A DNA stretch of 64,000 bases from Paguma larvata (Eukaryota > Chordata > Mammalia > Carnivora > Viverridae), in the NCBI GenBank assembly GCA_030068075.1, contig CM057835.1, forward strand, positions 20,547,957 to 20,611,956, given 5' to 3'. Of the stretch, positions 33,861 to 46,970 are shown piece by piece; position 1 is the stretch's first letter; each line of letters starts with the position of its first letter. The translations under genes were made by a program, and so were the position numbers. The notes beneath the pieces were generated by a model that saw only the letters and a program-made list of their open reading frames with translations, was not told where the DNA came from and did not search any database.

Positions 33861-36800
33861 GAGCAGGAGACTCCATCAATCCGGTTTTGAAAAATTTGAA
33901 TCCCAGATGCATTTTTTTTCTAATTAGTATTATCATATCTGGTATCTAGTATGCACAATATCATCTAAAATCGACTCATTTGAGTATGAAAAATGTCTAA
34001 GACCCCCTAGCCATGACCCCCTAGGAGAGGACTCTGGTCTTTCACAGAGTGATTAGGTGTTGCTCTTTCGGGGAAACAGAAAAGGCAAGGAATTCAAGTG
34101 GAGAGAAAGCCCTAACCTTTGTGGGCCAACAAGTGGCTTAAAAGGAAATCTCTCCGAATTAGTCCTTCATCATTATTATTATTAGCACAAATGATGGAGT
34201 GATCGTGTCAGCCTGAGTCTAGTTTTCCTTGACTGGAGAAGAAAATTATGAAATGAAGGCAAATCAAAATTTTAAGCAGGGGAGCACTGTTTATTATAAT
34301 AAAAAAGAAGAATTTTAGTATTTTTCTTAATTCACTTTAGACATATATTTTTCATTCAATCCACCCCCATGTCATAAATAACATTTGGATGGAAATCTCT
34401 GTTTTGCTGTTCACATTATCACTCTGTATCTTTCTTTCCTTTTTTTTTTTTTTCCGGCCAGAAGGCTAGTAGCACAGCTGTCCCTCTGTGGGTGCCAGGA
34501 TCTCTCTCTTGCAGTTTGATGATGTTCTCTGGACAGGGGATGCATCTTCTCACTCCCTGGAGGAAATTCATTCCATAGCTGTCTTATGCCTAGCATGACG
34601 GGTCCCTTGTGCCTCCATAGAGGTGGTAATCACCTTTTTCCTAAGTCTTGCCATTACTGAGATTAGGGGGCAACTTGCCTTGTCTTTGTGTGTCTTTCAA
34701 AACCTGGGATCCCTACCTAGAGAGCTTTAGGATTAGTAGAAACAAAAACAAAAACCTCCTCATAATTCTAGGACTTACACAAAATGTTAACGCTGAATTC
34801 GGGTATATTGGAAAAATGTTTTGATAATGATGGCCAGTGAGTTTCCCTGTGGACCTGCTGACAGCTCTCTCAGTAACAGATGGGCCGTTCTACAACTTTG
34901 ATTCTGCATTGACAACACAGGCCACCCAGTAACAGCAGCGTGCCCTGTTAGAAGCGAAAGTACAAAGCGTAGAGAATATTTACACCCAGTTGGTAACTCT
35001 TTCTTGCCGTAAATGTAAAATAATTGGATATTTTGTCATGCTATTTTTTCCACTTTGTTTTTACTGGCAAATATTGTAACGATGTGAGGAACTTTAAAAT
35101 CAGTCAGCAGGTACTAATGACCTGATGCTCTGCCAGGATTGTTGAAGGAAAATAGAATCCATCTTGATGGTCAGATAAAAGACAATAGATGAATAGATAC
35201 GAAATCTCGAAAAAATTAGAAAAAGGGTAAAACATTTGGCCATTCCAAAGTTGCATTCAGGTCCATCCTTTTATTGGCAAGATCACCTGTTTGCATTTTC
35301 TGTCTCATGGGATATTTCCGCTTCTCAGTCTGACAATATTACCATGTGGTTCTGATACTGAGATAATTATATCTGTAACATCTTTTGGTGCTTCAGGATG
35401 CCAAGTTATTTTCTCTGTCAACGTATAATTTGATATTCTTATCCTGGGCCAAATTCATCAAGAAAAATAAAGGGCAGAGAGGTTTCTCCTTCTTCTAGCT
35501 CTAGCCACCAAATATAATTTCTATTTACTGCCAGATGAAAGTAGCTAAAATAAAGGATAGTTCTGGTGATGAATTGTTGAATTTCAATATTTATTATAGC
35601 TGGCCCACAATTCATGGAGAGAATTGCACTGTTTATTATTTGTGAAGTCTCAATTTTCTGCAAATATTGACATTTTGTTATTTAAAATGACTATCAATCC
35701 TTGTTTTGAAGCCATAACTTCTCTTCAACCTAATTACTTTCTTTTGCAGCTTTAAATCGAAGATAACTTCAGAATTCTAGTAGCTTTCTTTATGACCTAC
35801 ATGGTTAAAGTTCCATTATGAGTGGAGGATGGTATTTATCTGACTTTGAATTTTAACGAGTAAGAATGCCATTCATTTGTGAACACTTGAATGATAAGAA
35901 ATATCTTAGCGTTATCTCTTTGATTAATCCTGTTTATCACTTACGAATATACTGCATATATAACAAGCATGTAAATATATTGCATTTTAGCTTAATTGGA
36001 ATTTGCTCAAAGAAACGTTTCTTCTAGATGACTTTAAAGGTGCTATTAGAACCTTTTGGTACTAGCTTGTAGGTTTTCAGATCACAAACTTGGGTCTGAG
36101 GACTAGTTCTTTCATATTTCTGGAAGCCAATGGAAGAAGTTGATGGGAATTATAAATCATTGGAGGAAGAAAGGAAAAGCTATAGAAGGAAAGAGAAGCA
36201 AGGAGAATTGAATTATGTTTTTTCACTAAGGTTAGAAAGGATATCAGTGACAAGGGAGTCATAGGTCAAGAGTATGTAACATGAGTTAAGCAGGCTGCAG
36301 GGGTTTTGTGATCATAACTTACTGGAGACAGAAAGTGAAAAGATGCAGGAACATTCAGGAGTTGTGGGCAGGGGTGACTGAGAAGAAAAGTGGCTGTCCA
36401 CCCAGTTCTGAGATTTCCTGGCTGTGTTTGTGTTGTGTGTTCGGGCTCATCCTAGGAACCGTGTCTTAGTGGCTTGGTCATGTATTGCATATGGGTTTTG
36501 TTGAGTGTAAAAGTTTATGTAAGCAACAATCCCAGAAAAGTATTCTCTGAAGAAGGAAAATTGTGCCCCTAAAATACTTCCATTCTAGCTATAGAAAGGG
36601 ACAAATGTCAAAGATGGCAGGTGAAAGATGTGGGTTTTTAGACTGGGATCACTCAGCTCTTTTTAGGGTTTCTTTGTACTTTGCTCACTTAAAGTTTGAT
36701 ATAATAATTTTACGATAATTAAATTCTTTCTAAAATTAAGTTAAGAATGGTTGTCTGCCGTTAATAATAGGTAAGAAGAATGGGGACAATGACTCTGGTC

Positions 36801-37399
36801 ACGTGGGGGAATCCTTTAATGTTGTTGAGGTTGTTGATGCTAACTGTTGGCCCCCAGGGGAAGGGAATTTCCGTATTCTCTTTACCTCCCATGGTTCTCC
36901 TGACTCCTCTCTGGTCTTTTCTTAGATTTTCCTAGGAGCATGTCCTACCTTCTGAGTTCTCTGGGCATTCTCTTTAGTGGGTCACTCATAGTCTCAGCAA
37001 CCTGGGGAGCTGAAGCCACACTTTGCCCTTTCTCCCTTCCAATTTCTGTCTCTTTGTATGTACTATCTACTACATTATTGTCAATGTGCTCATGGAATTT
37101 ATGTTTCCACTTTCTGATGCTTATTTTCAAGTAATGTCTTTGTAATTCTTTGAAATGGAAGTGTGAAATTTGATATATGCTGGGAATTGGACCTGCCTCG
37201 TCCCGATCATTTGGTATTATATTTTGTTATATGGCGAACTCCTGGGTGAGTAATACATAATGAATAATGCTTATGACTCCACCCGACTTTGGAGTTGACT
37301 GTTCATCATTATCTCTTACTGAGTAAATCTAAGTCCTAAGTGTAACCTCCCTTCCTTAACATATATCCTATATGTATATGTATGTTGCATATAGAACTC

Positions 37400-37404
<5 letters not shown>
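33861..37404. other. No recognised feature, 3.5 kb
   Basis: Unique-looking sequence with a T run at 34438-34453. No frame above 75 codons and no SINE, MIR or LTR text. Confidence 0.5.

Positions 37405-37431
<27 letters not shown>
37405..37431. repeat. (CA)n microsatellite
   Basis: About 13 uninterrupted CA units. Confidence 0.97.
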
Positions 37432-37432
<1 letters not shown>

Positions 37433-38149
37433 TCTAACCGAATACAGATCTGTAACACATGTAATTATGTTTTTATTCTAGATTTCATTGAGCCATAAAA
37501 TTAGTAATCATGCACATTACGAACCTCTTAAATTATCAATATACTTACATCATCTTAATTTCATTTAATTTGGATATCCTTGAAAAAGCCCACTTAAACT
37601 CCTCCTTTGCCTTTACCTTCATTATTTAGATGATTCAATAATTTGAGTACTTGTCTTTATTTTGCTTCTGACCTTTATCTCCTTTCCTACATGGGTTACT
37701 ATGAGAAGTGTTGAATGAGAAAGTTTATACTCTGATTCTCCTTTCCTACTACATTTCTGTGGCTTTGATGAAATTAAATTACCCAAAACACACAATCACA
37801 CATTTAGTTTTTAAAAATGCTTTCTTGGGCATGATTTTTCTCATGAGCTTATTCCTCAAATTATGACATATCTCAAGATAAATAGATTTACATAAGAAGC
37901 TTGGTAAGGAATAGGATAGGCCAGACCATGGAGAGACAGCAAGGCTGGACATTCCATAGCACCAACAGAGTCGACAGAGTCTGGAAAAAGAGGGGTATCT
38001 AAAGATAGGTTAGCATTCAGACTATTTTTGGGTGGAAAAATGAATTCATGGATCTAGAAAGTCGACATAAGGTCAGCAGTTCTGTCCAAAAGAAAAGGAC
38101 AAGTGGGATGGAGCTGAAACAGCTAAATGTGTAACAAAATCTGTGCCGT

Positions 38150-38515
38150 CCTTTTCTTAGTAGAGAACTGTTGCTAGGAAACATGTTCCCAGCCAGGAGA
38201 ACATGTACTTCCTAACTTTCTTGCATCTAGTAGGGTCATATGACTCATTCTCACCAATGGTGTATGACCGGAAGCAAAGAATGCCACTTCTAGGCCAAGA
38301 AGCTTTAGAAGCAGGGGGGCTTTCTCCACTTTCTCCTTTTTGTAGAATTGATGCAGATGGGCATAGCACACTTGGAAGGGTCCACAAGGCGGAAGAAGCT
38401 TGGTCTCCAAATATCTCTTTGGAGGCACTGTACACTGATTAGCAACAGCTGTTTTTAAATTTCCATAAGTGAGAGATAAATATATAAAGTGAGAAGAAAT
38501 AAATAAATAAAATAC
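38150..38515. repeat. Old LTR-like repeat remnant, uncertain
   Basis: AACTTTCTTGCATCTAGTAGG, GGCATAGCACACTTGGAAGG, GGCACTGTACACTGATTAGC and AAATTTCCATAAGTGAGAGATAAATA have the flavour of the 3' part of an old LTR in forward orientation ('…tatgtgagagaaataaat'). The identification is weak. It ends in an (AAAT)n run near 38497-38512. Overlapping frames of 92-144 codons on the minus strand lie here and are not credible genes. Confidence 0.35.
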
Positions 38516-39974
38516 TATATTATAAATATCTATGTTTATGGTAGCTAATATTACTAAATAATATAATAAATGAGGGAAAGTGAATGGTAAAAGTCTAATA
38601 ACAACCAACTTTGTCCAGTTCCAAGTGGTCAGGTGGAGGATTAGTAATGTCTGGGGAGGAGCTGCCAGGAATCCGCGGTCAAGGGCTAGACCCCAGGAAT
38701 CTGGGAAAATGGGACAGGGTCTGGACCAAAAAGAAAGTTGAGTTCTGCCCTAACAAAATTTTCTCCTAATGCTGAAAGAGAGAATTTCAAGTCTTTAAAA
38801 TTTTTTCTATGCTAAATGGAGGGCTGGCTTTGGAGATTGGTGTGAGTTGAATATACTAATATGTTTTAAAAGGTTTAATTACCACAGTTAGATGGTTTAG
38901 AGGGGAAAGCAGATAGATCATCTCAAAACATAGTTAAAAATCTACTGAGAAAGCAGTGTGTAAAACATTCTATTAGCAATAAATATCAGAGTCCATTTAG
39001 TTGCTGAAATATTCTGTAAAGAGTTCAAATGTGATCATGGCAAAGAGGAGAAACAATTTTCATTTTGGCCTTTGGATAAATTACAAATTAGAACATTTTG
39101 TAAGAGATGGTACACTTATGAGCGTGTCTCTGTGGATTATATGGCTTAGTTGTCCCAAGAAATTGAGTCATATTGTTAGTGATAAAAAGTCGATTTTCCC
39201 TTAATTAATTAGATTTTATTCTAATTTTATTCTAATTCTCTGATGTCTTGATGATTAAATTAAGTTTAACATCACAGGAGATGCTGGATCTCATATTAGG
39301 CTTACACTCTTCTTTGTCCTTCTCTAGAGAATTGCAAAGAAACTTAGTCCCACCACTGACCTTGCTAGAGAGAGATTATAATTGTTACTGGGAGTATAAC
39401 TGCAACTTTTGAAACATTCTATTGCAGCCTATATTAGAAATAAGTGTTATATTATTTGAAATTTACATTTCTATTGGACATGACTTTGTTCCTTGGTTAT
39501 AAAAGTGATATTGAAGATAAGTTTAAAGAGACATGACAGAAGTTATGCAAAGCCATACAATCTGAGTTAAGGGTACTTATTATCTCTTTAATTTCAGGGA
39601 TATTATCTTCTACTATACATCCTGTGTATAGGAATTAACATCTAATATTCTAATGAGAAGATTAAAAATAAGGGGATAATTATCCAGAGATGAATAGAGA
39701 GCGACTATGTCTGTATTATATTACATTAATAAATCTGCATGGGTAATACTTGCCTGATGACTAGTATGTGATAAGTTGAGCTGTCGACTAAAACTTAGAT
39801 GATGTATCTATGCCAGTTGACTTAGGAAGTGACTTGAAATTATTATTCAGATTATCTGAACTAAAGATTTATTCACTTAAAATTCCCAGATCATTGACAT
39901 TCATGATTTTTTTTTTGTATTTTTAATTTTAATGTGGAAGGTGACAGAGAAACATGGATAGCAGTTTACAACAG
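38516..39974. other. No recognised feature, 1.46 kb
   Basis: AT-rich sequence with no repeat text or coding frame above 70 codons. Confidence 0.5.
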
Positions 39975-40410
39975 GTATAGTCAGGCAGTATGTGTTTGAT
40001 AGCCAAAGAAGGTAGTGAATGCTGTCAATTCAGAAGAGGAAAGGCCACTGTGATCTGAGAGTATTTCATAAAAGAAAGTTCTTATACAAGAAATTATAGT
40101 TCAAGGGGCAGGGACTTTGGAAGGATCAGTGTTCTACAGAAGAAAATAGAATATGAGAACAAAGGCAGGGTTATTAAGGCATATTTAGGTGGAAGTGAGT
40201 AGAGAAGTTATAAGTTTTAGCAGGAGATGAGGTTGGGAATGTACGTAGAAGACTGCTTGTGGAGGCTCTTCGTTATCAGCCTAGGAGGTTTAGATTTTCT
40301 TCTAAGGGCAATTAGAGATATTGCAGATTTTGAAACAGAGAATGATCTTTGGAGAAGGCATATATTGCCTGCGGAAAGGGCTAGAAGCAGGGAGACCTTG
40401 AAGAGGAAAA
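39975..40410 (-). mobile_element. L2 (antisense)
   Basis: GGAGGTTTAGATTTTCTTCTAAGGGCAATTAGAG corresponds to antisense L2 'ggactttggattttactctgagtgagatggga'. GGCTAGAAGCAGGGAGACCT is the block just before the Arg-Leu-Asp-Tyr-Cys-Asn codons in antisense. The earlier part (GAAGAGGAAAGGCCACTGTG) is weaker. Confidence 0.62.
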
Positions 40411-41088
40411 TGTAAGATGATACAACAGCATGATGAGATTAGATGAGATTAGATAAATAAGATAAATGGGATAGAGGTCTCATCTAGGACAATGTCAGAA
40501 GGCTTGGATAAGAATATGGGAAACCTTAAATAGAAATGAGCTTACAGGCCACTGAAAAATGTATGGCCAGGAAAAGGCAGAGATCGGAGCGCCTCTGGGA
40601 GCAAGCTGATCAGGTGATTACCAAGAGTAGGATGAGTATACTTAAACTGTAGGTAAGGGCATGTGACTTCCTTAACCTTAAAGGTACAAAGGACATTTCA
40701 ATAGTCAAAGGTTAAGGTCATAGGGAGGAACTTGAATAGTTCTAGAGGGAATAGAGACCACAAAAGGTAAGTGAGCCAAAACTTGGTATGTTGATGGGAT
40801 AGGGAGCTAAAGGGGACAGGATGGAGATGAAGGCATTCATTGCATTTATCAGTGTGTGGTCATCAGATAATCTGCATTCGAATTGGTAGGATATTAAACA
40901 AACAAAGGAATTCCCTACTGAATCAGAACCTGGTGTCTGTGAGGAGGGAGGAGTGTCCTGGGAACCTGAATGGCAAGGAAACCTCCAAGAAGATCCATAT
41001 ACACACTTAGGCTTGCAAACTGACATGAAAAGAAATAACATGATTTGGAAGTCAGTGAGGTCTAATTCATACACTATATTGCTTAATA
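40411..41088. other. Unassigned, 0.7 kb
   Basis: Begins with short GATGAGATTA tandem units (40430-40470). No gene seen; the minus-strand frame of 110 codons at 40742-41074 has no recognisable similarity. Confidence 0.45.
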
Positions 41089-41135
41089 GTTTTTTTTTTT
41101 TTAGTTTATTTACTTATTTTGAGAGAGAGACAATG
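41089..41135 (-). mobile_element. CAN-SINE 3'-tail fragment only
   Basis: A T run, then AGTTTATTTACTTATTTTGAGAGAGAGA, is the antisense tail and start of the CT-rich body of a felid SINE. The tRNA-derived two thirds are missing; the text after 41135 is not SINE. Confidence 0.7.
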
Positions 41136-41477
41136 CCTAGCCATTGTCAGAGACCAAGGTTAGAGGGCAAAACAATCTATTCGCACATAGGGAGCTTTCG
41201 AATGCTTTATTGTTTTTGTGGGCTGCTCTCCTTGATTCAAGTAAATCAGACCACACCACACTTCAGCATCACTGGATTCCATGCAAAAGCACAGCCACGA
41301 TGCCTTACGATCCCTCCCAGCCCTCTGAGAAGTCCATAGACTAAGAAGCCCCACTCACACGGCATTCTCTGGTGAGAGCAGCAAGAAAGAGCCTGCCAAA
41401 TTTTCCTCAGCCAAGACTAGGGCTAAGAAAACAGACCAAGGGAATGCAGGAAATAGCATTCAACATACCAAAGAGGA

Positions 41478-41852
41478 TGGTATGAGCCCTTGCTGCCATA
41501 ACAAAGCACCACAGGCTGGGTGGCTTACACAACAGAAATTAATTTTGTCACAGTTCTGAAGGTGGAGAAGTCCCAGGCAGGGTCAAATTCTGAGAGGGCT
41601 CTTCCTGGCTTCCAATAGCCACCTTCTCACTGTGTCCTTATGTAGCTTTTCCTCTGTGTGCATGTGTGTATGAGTACAGAGACCTTTCTTCTTCTTCTTA
41701 GAAGGTCACCAATCTCATCATGAGGGCCCTACCCTCAGGACCCAATCCAACTCAAATTAACTTCCAAAGACCCTATGTCCACCACCCTAACCCTCGAGGT
41801 TAGGGCTTCAACCTATGAATTTGAGTTGGACACAAACATTCAATCCATAACA
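41478..41852 (-). mobile_element. MLT1-type LTR, near full length
   Basis: Reads as the reverse complement of an MLT1 (MaLR) LTR. From the right end: TGTTATGGATTGAATGTTTG, then AACCTCGAGGGTTAGGGTGG, a C-to-T-rich stretch, the polyadenylation region and TGTGGTGCTTTGTTATGGCA. On the plus strand the telling blocks are TGCTGCCATAACAAAGCACC, CACAGGCTGGGTGGCTTACA and ATTCAATCCATAACA. TG…CA termini fit 41478 and 41852. No internal retroviral sequence adjoins it, so it is a solo LTR. Confidence 0.85.
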
Positions 41853-43620
41853 GGCGGGGATCAGACAATCTAGTTGGTATGTCTCTTGTATTTGGTGTAT
41901 TTGAGTCATATAATAAGAAGGTTATTTCAAGGAGATTTAAAAACTTGTATGCAAACCATCTTCCCAGACAAATGAGAACCTGGATTTTTGGGTTCTGGTC
42001 CAACGCTGTGTTGTACTATCTCAGGAATTTGGACCAAAGTAGGGCAAGGTGCCCATAAACTTCATTGCAGCAGAGGAGGTGACTACATACATGACAATAT
42101 CCTGCGAGTAAATTGGAGATGAAAACCTAAAAGACTACCCAACCAAACATTGGTTAGAAAGGACTTGGTAGTGAGCAGGCTTCTCTGAGTAAGATGAAAG
42201 ACCTGAAACCTGGGAAACATTTGACAAAGGAGTTTCGAATTTGTAGTGGAAAGAGGAATATGGAGAAATTCCTTTTTAACAGATGGAGAATTTATACTTA
42301 CACCCAGGGCTGTGAGGGGGGGTATTGTGGGTGCACAGCCCACCCAGATACAATCGGAACAGGAAAGACACCCTGGCTCTGGAAACAGAAACCAGCAAGA
42401 ATGTGGTGAAAGACGATGAAACAGACTGTATCCCATGACCGGGTTTTCAGCCCATGGAGTCATTAAAATAGGAACTAGGTACTAGCAAACGCGACTCGGT
42501 ACCTGTGCTGGGGATTTGCTAAGCAGGATCCAAGACTAGTGTCCAGAGTGCTTGGAGCTCAGCTTACTCGTGGCAGAGTGCACTTCCAAAGTGGGAGCAG
42601 CACGCAGTATTTCCATCCAGGCTCCATGAGCCTGGAGAGACAAAACGTGAGGGACCTGGGACAAAAAGTACTGTTGGCAATTTCCCTTAGGGTGGTCTCT
42701 GCAGCTTCTACAAACATTTACAATGACAGAACTGGAGGCCCAATTTTGTCTCAATTTATGAGCATTCATTTTAGAAATGCATTTATTTGCCTTTGTGAAC
42801 AGCTGGCTCCCCTTTGCTGTTTTTCTGGGCATGTAGTCCAGTTTGATTAAACCCTTATTTGTTACCGCATACAGCAATCTGCATCTTTCCATTCCCTTCT
42901 CTTCTCCTCACCCCTGCTTGCTTCTTTTAGCATTGGCCTCTTTGTTTGGGATTATTATTAAATGAAACAGAGTGTGCAGGTAATTAGTATGTGGATATGA
43001 CACTGAAGAAGGAGGCGTAAATGGGAAATTCAGAGGCAGCAAGCTGTGATAATTCCATTATAGGCTTTGCTTCAGTGGGGCCTTTGGATTCCAAGACATA
43101 ATGAGACAGTAGGGGGTCTGCCATTTCACTGACTGAGGGTCTCTCCATGATGTGCCAGGCTTAGTGAATTAGGTTTGAGATCCATCATTTTATTAGTAAC
43201 ATTCTATCAGAGTAAATTAGTGCCCAGACACACAGTTCTGCAGGTTAAATCGATGAGCTCACCCGGAATGGCTTTACCATCCCTAATCAGCAGTACTTTT
43301 CCACAGAGTTCTAATTTAGTTGAATAATACTGTGTTCCTGTTAACTTCTCCTTGCCTTCGCCTCCTTTTCTCCCAGTAGCATTAGAAACAGGCATGATTT
43401 AAATATAGAGGCAAATTTAAAGTAAACTAAGCCAACTGAATGTAAAATGCAGTGATTGTGGTTTCTTCTTACAGGAGTCCAGGCATAATTACTATACTTT
43501 TCCCCATGTGGTAAAGTCTCCGGTTCATATTCCAGCTCGAACAAACTGGAGCTGAGAAGCGGAAAGTTCCTTAGGATTAGAGATACAGGATAGATAAAAA
43601 TAAGTATTTTCAGAGAATTT
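41853..43620. other. No recognised feature, 1.8 kb
   Basis: Frames of up to 126 codons overlap on both strands at 42083-42892. None shows splice-flanked or recognisable protein. 42640-43400 has no repeat signature. Confidence 0.5.
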
Positions 43621-43621
43621 T

Positions 43622-43695
43622 ATTGAGTCAACAAATGCACTGGCTTAGCCAATAAGTATTTGTAAATGCCCACAATGTGCTCAGTGCCATGTAAG
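43622..43695 (-). mobile_element. Short L2 3'-end fragment (antisense)
   Basis: TTGAGTCAACAAATGCACTGG and AATGTGCTCAGTGCCATGTA resemble antisense L2 ('caacaaatatttattgagca…ctatgtgccaggcactg'). Confidence 0.4.
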
Positions 43696-44380
43696 TGTGT
43701 TCTTCCAGCTGAAGTAATATTTGGATTGGTTTGGGAGCACTTTGAAGTGAACTTTCCTCCTTGGAGACTGTGTCTGTTATTCTGTCAGGAGGATTGGGAG
43801 AAAACTTGCACTTTCTCTTTTCATCTGAAGATCGGCGCTTGCTCTGTGGTTCCTTGCTTAGTCCAAGGTTGTGTTTATAATGAACATAAGAGAGGCAGGG
43901 TCAGGAATCTGGCAGGGGAGCAGATGGAAAGATTGGGAGACAATTAATTATTGAAAGGCAAGGGTACTCTCCAAGAAGGTTCGATGAGCCAGGTGACAGT
44001 AGGAGGATTGTAGGCACATCGAGAGGCAGTTCAATAGGAATTGTCTGGTTTCTTGTGTCAGGGAACTTAAGAGGCAATACAGCCCAGTGAAAGGGCAGGT
44101 GCTGAGATGGAAGTTTTTGTTTGGTAAACATTACTGTTGAATATAACATACACAGAATAAAGGGTAGTGATTTTAAAGGCACTGCCTGATGAAGCTTTAC
44201 AAACTGAATACATCTGTGAATCCACTACCCAGATCAAAATGTGGGATCCTACCAGCACCCCAGAAGCCTCCCTTCTGCTGCCTGCCCCCTCGACATCCCT
44301 CAAATGTAACCACTATCCTAACTTCCATTTATATAGAATCGGTTAGCCTAGTTTTGAATGATATTTAAAGGGAATCCTAT

Positions 44381-44590
44381 TGTTTTAATGTTTACTTTTG
44401 AGAGAGAGATAGAGAGAGACAGAGGGCAAGTTGGGGAGGGGCAGAGAGAGAGGAAGGCACAGGATCTGAAGCAGGCTCCAGGCTCTGAGCTGTCAGCGCA
44501 GAGCCTGATGTGGCTCTCGAACCAGTGAACCCAAAGGTCATGACCTGAGCCCAAGTTGGCAGTTAACCAACTGAGCCACCCAGGCAGCCC
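44381..44590 (-). mobile_element. CAN-SINE, 15-bp target-site duplication
   Basis: In reverse complement it has GGGCTGCCTGGGTGGCTCAG, a GGTTCGAGAGCC B-box region, a CT-rich body and a tail ending at the T run. TAAAGGGAATCCTAT (44366-44380) and TAAAGGGAATCATAT (44591-44605) flank it with one mismatch. Inserted in the antisense L1. Confidence 0.96.
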
Positions 44591-45980
44591 TAAAGGGAAT
44601 CATATTTTATGTTGTCCTTTGTGTGTGGCTTCTTTTGCTCCTGCTGAGATTCATCCATATGTTGTGTGTGTAGTAGTAGTTTCTTTTTGCGCTGCTGTAT
44701 TGTATGGTTCCACTCCATTGAGTGGAGTGAACTCCTTGTAGTGCTTTTATTATCTTCTGTTGGTGGACGTCGCTTGAGTTGTTTCCAGTTTGACTATCAC
44801 AAATAATGCTGCTATGGGCATTCTTGGTGCACAGATGTATTCATTTCTGAGGAGCATATACCTAGGAGAGGAATCGCCGTGTCATAGGACTCTTATGTTT
44901 TTAACTTCTAACTGCTTCCTACCTACCAAAAGCGTATGAATGTTCCAACTGGTTCATAATTGAGTTGATGCTTGATATTATCAGTTTTTCTTTCACTTTT
45001 TTACTAGTAGCTATTCTCATAGGTGCATCACGGTATCTTATTATAGTTTTAATTAGCAGTCCCCTGATGACGAATGACACTGAGGCTATTTTAGTATTCT
45101 AATTGGCCGTGTGAATATTCTTTCTTGTCAAGTGCCTATTCAAGTTTTTGACACAGTTTTAATGGGATCATGTGATTTTATCTTACTGACCTGTGAAATG
45201 TCCTTATATGTATTGAAGATATGAGTTATTTGTAAGATTTACGCATTCTGAGTATCATTTTCCACACTATGCTCTGCTTTTTTACCCTTCCGCTGAGTCT
45301 TTTGATGAACAGAAGTTCTTAAGTTTAAGGAAGTCTAATTTTCTATTCTTTTCCATATGGTTAGTGATTTTTTTATGCCTTACATATAAAATTTTTCCTT
45401 ATATGAATGTCATATAGGTATTTCCTGATGTTTTCTTCTAGACACTTACCTTATCCATCTGGAGTTGTGTTAGTGTGCGTGGGATGATATAGAAGCTAAA
45501 ATTCCTTTTCTCTCTCACATGTCTATATTGATGTGATCCAAGATCATTTAAAAGATCTTTTTGATCTTTTTCCTTTTTCTGTTTTAGTGGAATCTTTGTC
45601 ATGAAGTAGGTGACATTATGTGAGCTGGTCTGTTCTGGTCTCTTTATGCAACTTTGTTCTTGACAGTTGTTTTTGATCTTCCTGGCTTTTGGCATTTTTA
45701 CATATTTTTAGGGTCAATAACCATACATACTGACACATACACACAATGATCTTGCTACTATGTTGATTTGGATTTTGCTCTATCTATAAATCAATTTGGA
45801 AAATATTGACATTTTTACAATATTGAGTATTATAATCCATGAATATGGTATATTCCTCCATTTATTTTTAGTTTATTTCAGTCCTTTTTATAATTTTTTC
45901 AATAGACACCTTATACAACTTTCATTTGATTGTTTATAGCTATGTAAGAACTTTTTATTCTATAAATACTATTATTTTTA

Positions 45981-46168
45981 TTTTTTAATATTTTTATTTT
46001 AGAGACAGAGAGAGCACCAGCAGGGGTGGAGAGGGAGAGAGAGGAATCTTAAGCAGGCTCCACACTCAGTGCAGAGCTCAACACGGGGCTAGATCCCATG
46101 ACCTTGGGATCATGACCTGAGCTGAAACAGTGTTGGATGCTCAACTGACTAAGCCACCCAGGTGCCCC
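45981..46168 (-). mobile_element. CAN-SINE, perfect 16-bp target-site duplication
   Basis: Reverse complement head GGGGCACCTGGGTGGCTTAG, then the tRNA-derived part with a degraded B box, a short body and an A/T-rich tail. AATACTATTATTTTTA is present exactly at 45965-45980 and 46169-46184. The tRNA-derived part is about 20 bp shorter than in other copies. Confidence 0.96.
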
Positions 46169-46520
46169 AATACTATTATTTTTAAATGAAACATTTAAAG
46201 TGTTTTTTGCCAGTATGTAGAAATATAATTTTATTTTCATAAATTGATCTTTTATTCAGAGATCTCGATTAAGGCATGTATCAATTCAAGCAGTTAATCT
46301 ATAAAATCTTTTGGATTTTCTCACACACAATCATTTTTTCTTCAAATAATGAGAGAATTGTTTCTTCTTTTTAGATCTTTACATTTTTTGTTCTTTCCAT
46401 TTACCTCCCTCTCATCCTCTTTTCTTCCCTCTGTTTCTTCCTCCCTATTCTTTTGTTGCTTTTTTCTTTTTGCAATGTCTAGGTGTTCCAATATGATGTT
46501 GGATGGATTTGGTGATAGTT

Positions 46521-46562
46521 GACATCCTTGTCCTTTTCCTTGACATCCTTGTCCTTTTTCTG
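46521..46562. repeat. 21-bp tandem duplication
   Basis: GACATCCTTGTCCTTTTCCTT at 46521-46541 is followed directly by a near copy at 46542-46562. It lies inside antisense L1 text. Confidence 0.9.
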
Positions 46563-46768
46563 GTCTCAATATTTCAAGGCCAGTCTCACCATTTCCAGTA
46601 ATTGTTTAGATATTTCTGATTCTCTGCTCTTTTTTGCAATTCCAATTTCATTTTTGTTAGACCTTTACAGTATGTCTCATATTTTTCTTGCCCTATATTT
46701 GGTATATTTTATCCTTTTCTCTCTGTGCTTCAGTTTGATCTATTTTCTAGCTAATTAATACTCTTTTC

Positions 46769-46970
46769 AGGGCACCTGAGTGGCTCAATCATTAAGTGTT
46801 TGACTTTAGTTCAGGTCATGGTCCTGTGGCTCATGGGTTTGGCCCCACATTGGGCTCTGTGATGACAGCTCAGAGTTTAGAGCCCACTTCAGATTCTGTG
46901 TCTCCCTCTCTCTCTGCTGCTCCCCTGCTCACACTCTGTCTGTCTGTCTCTCTCAAAAATAAATTAAAAA
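46769..46970 (+). mobile_element. CAN-SINE, 12-bp target-site duplication
   Basis: AGGGCACCTGAGTGGCTCAA head, GGGTTTGGCCCC B-box region (mutated), CT-rich body and AATAAATTAAAAA tail. AATACTCTTTTC occurs exactly at 46757-46768 and 46971-46982. Inserted in the antisense L1. Confidence 0.96.

Noticed and set aside
38174..38608. 144-codon minus-strand frame
   Set aside because: It overlaps a probable old LTR-like remnant and AAAT-rich sequence, and a second frame is open over the same bases.
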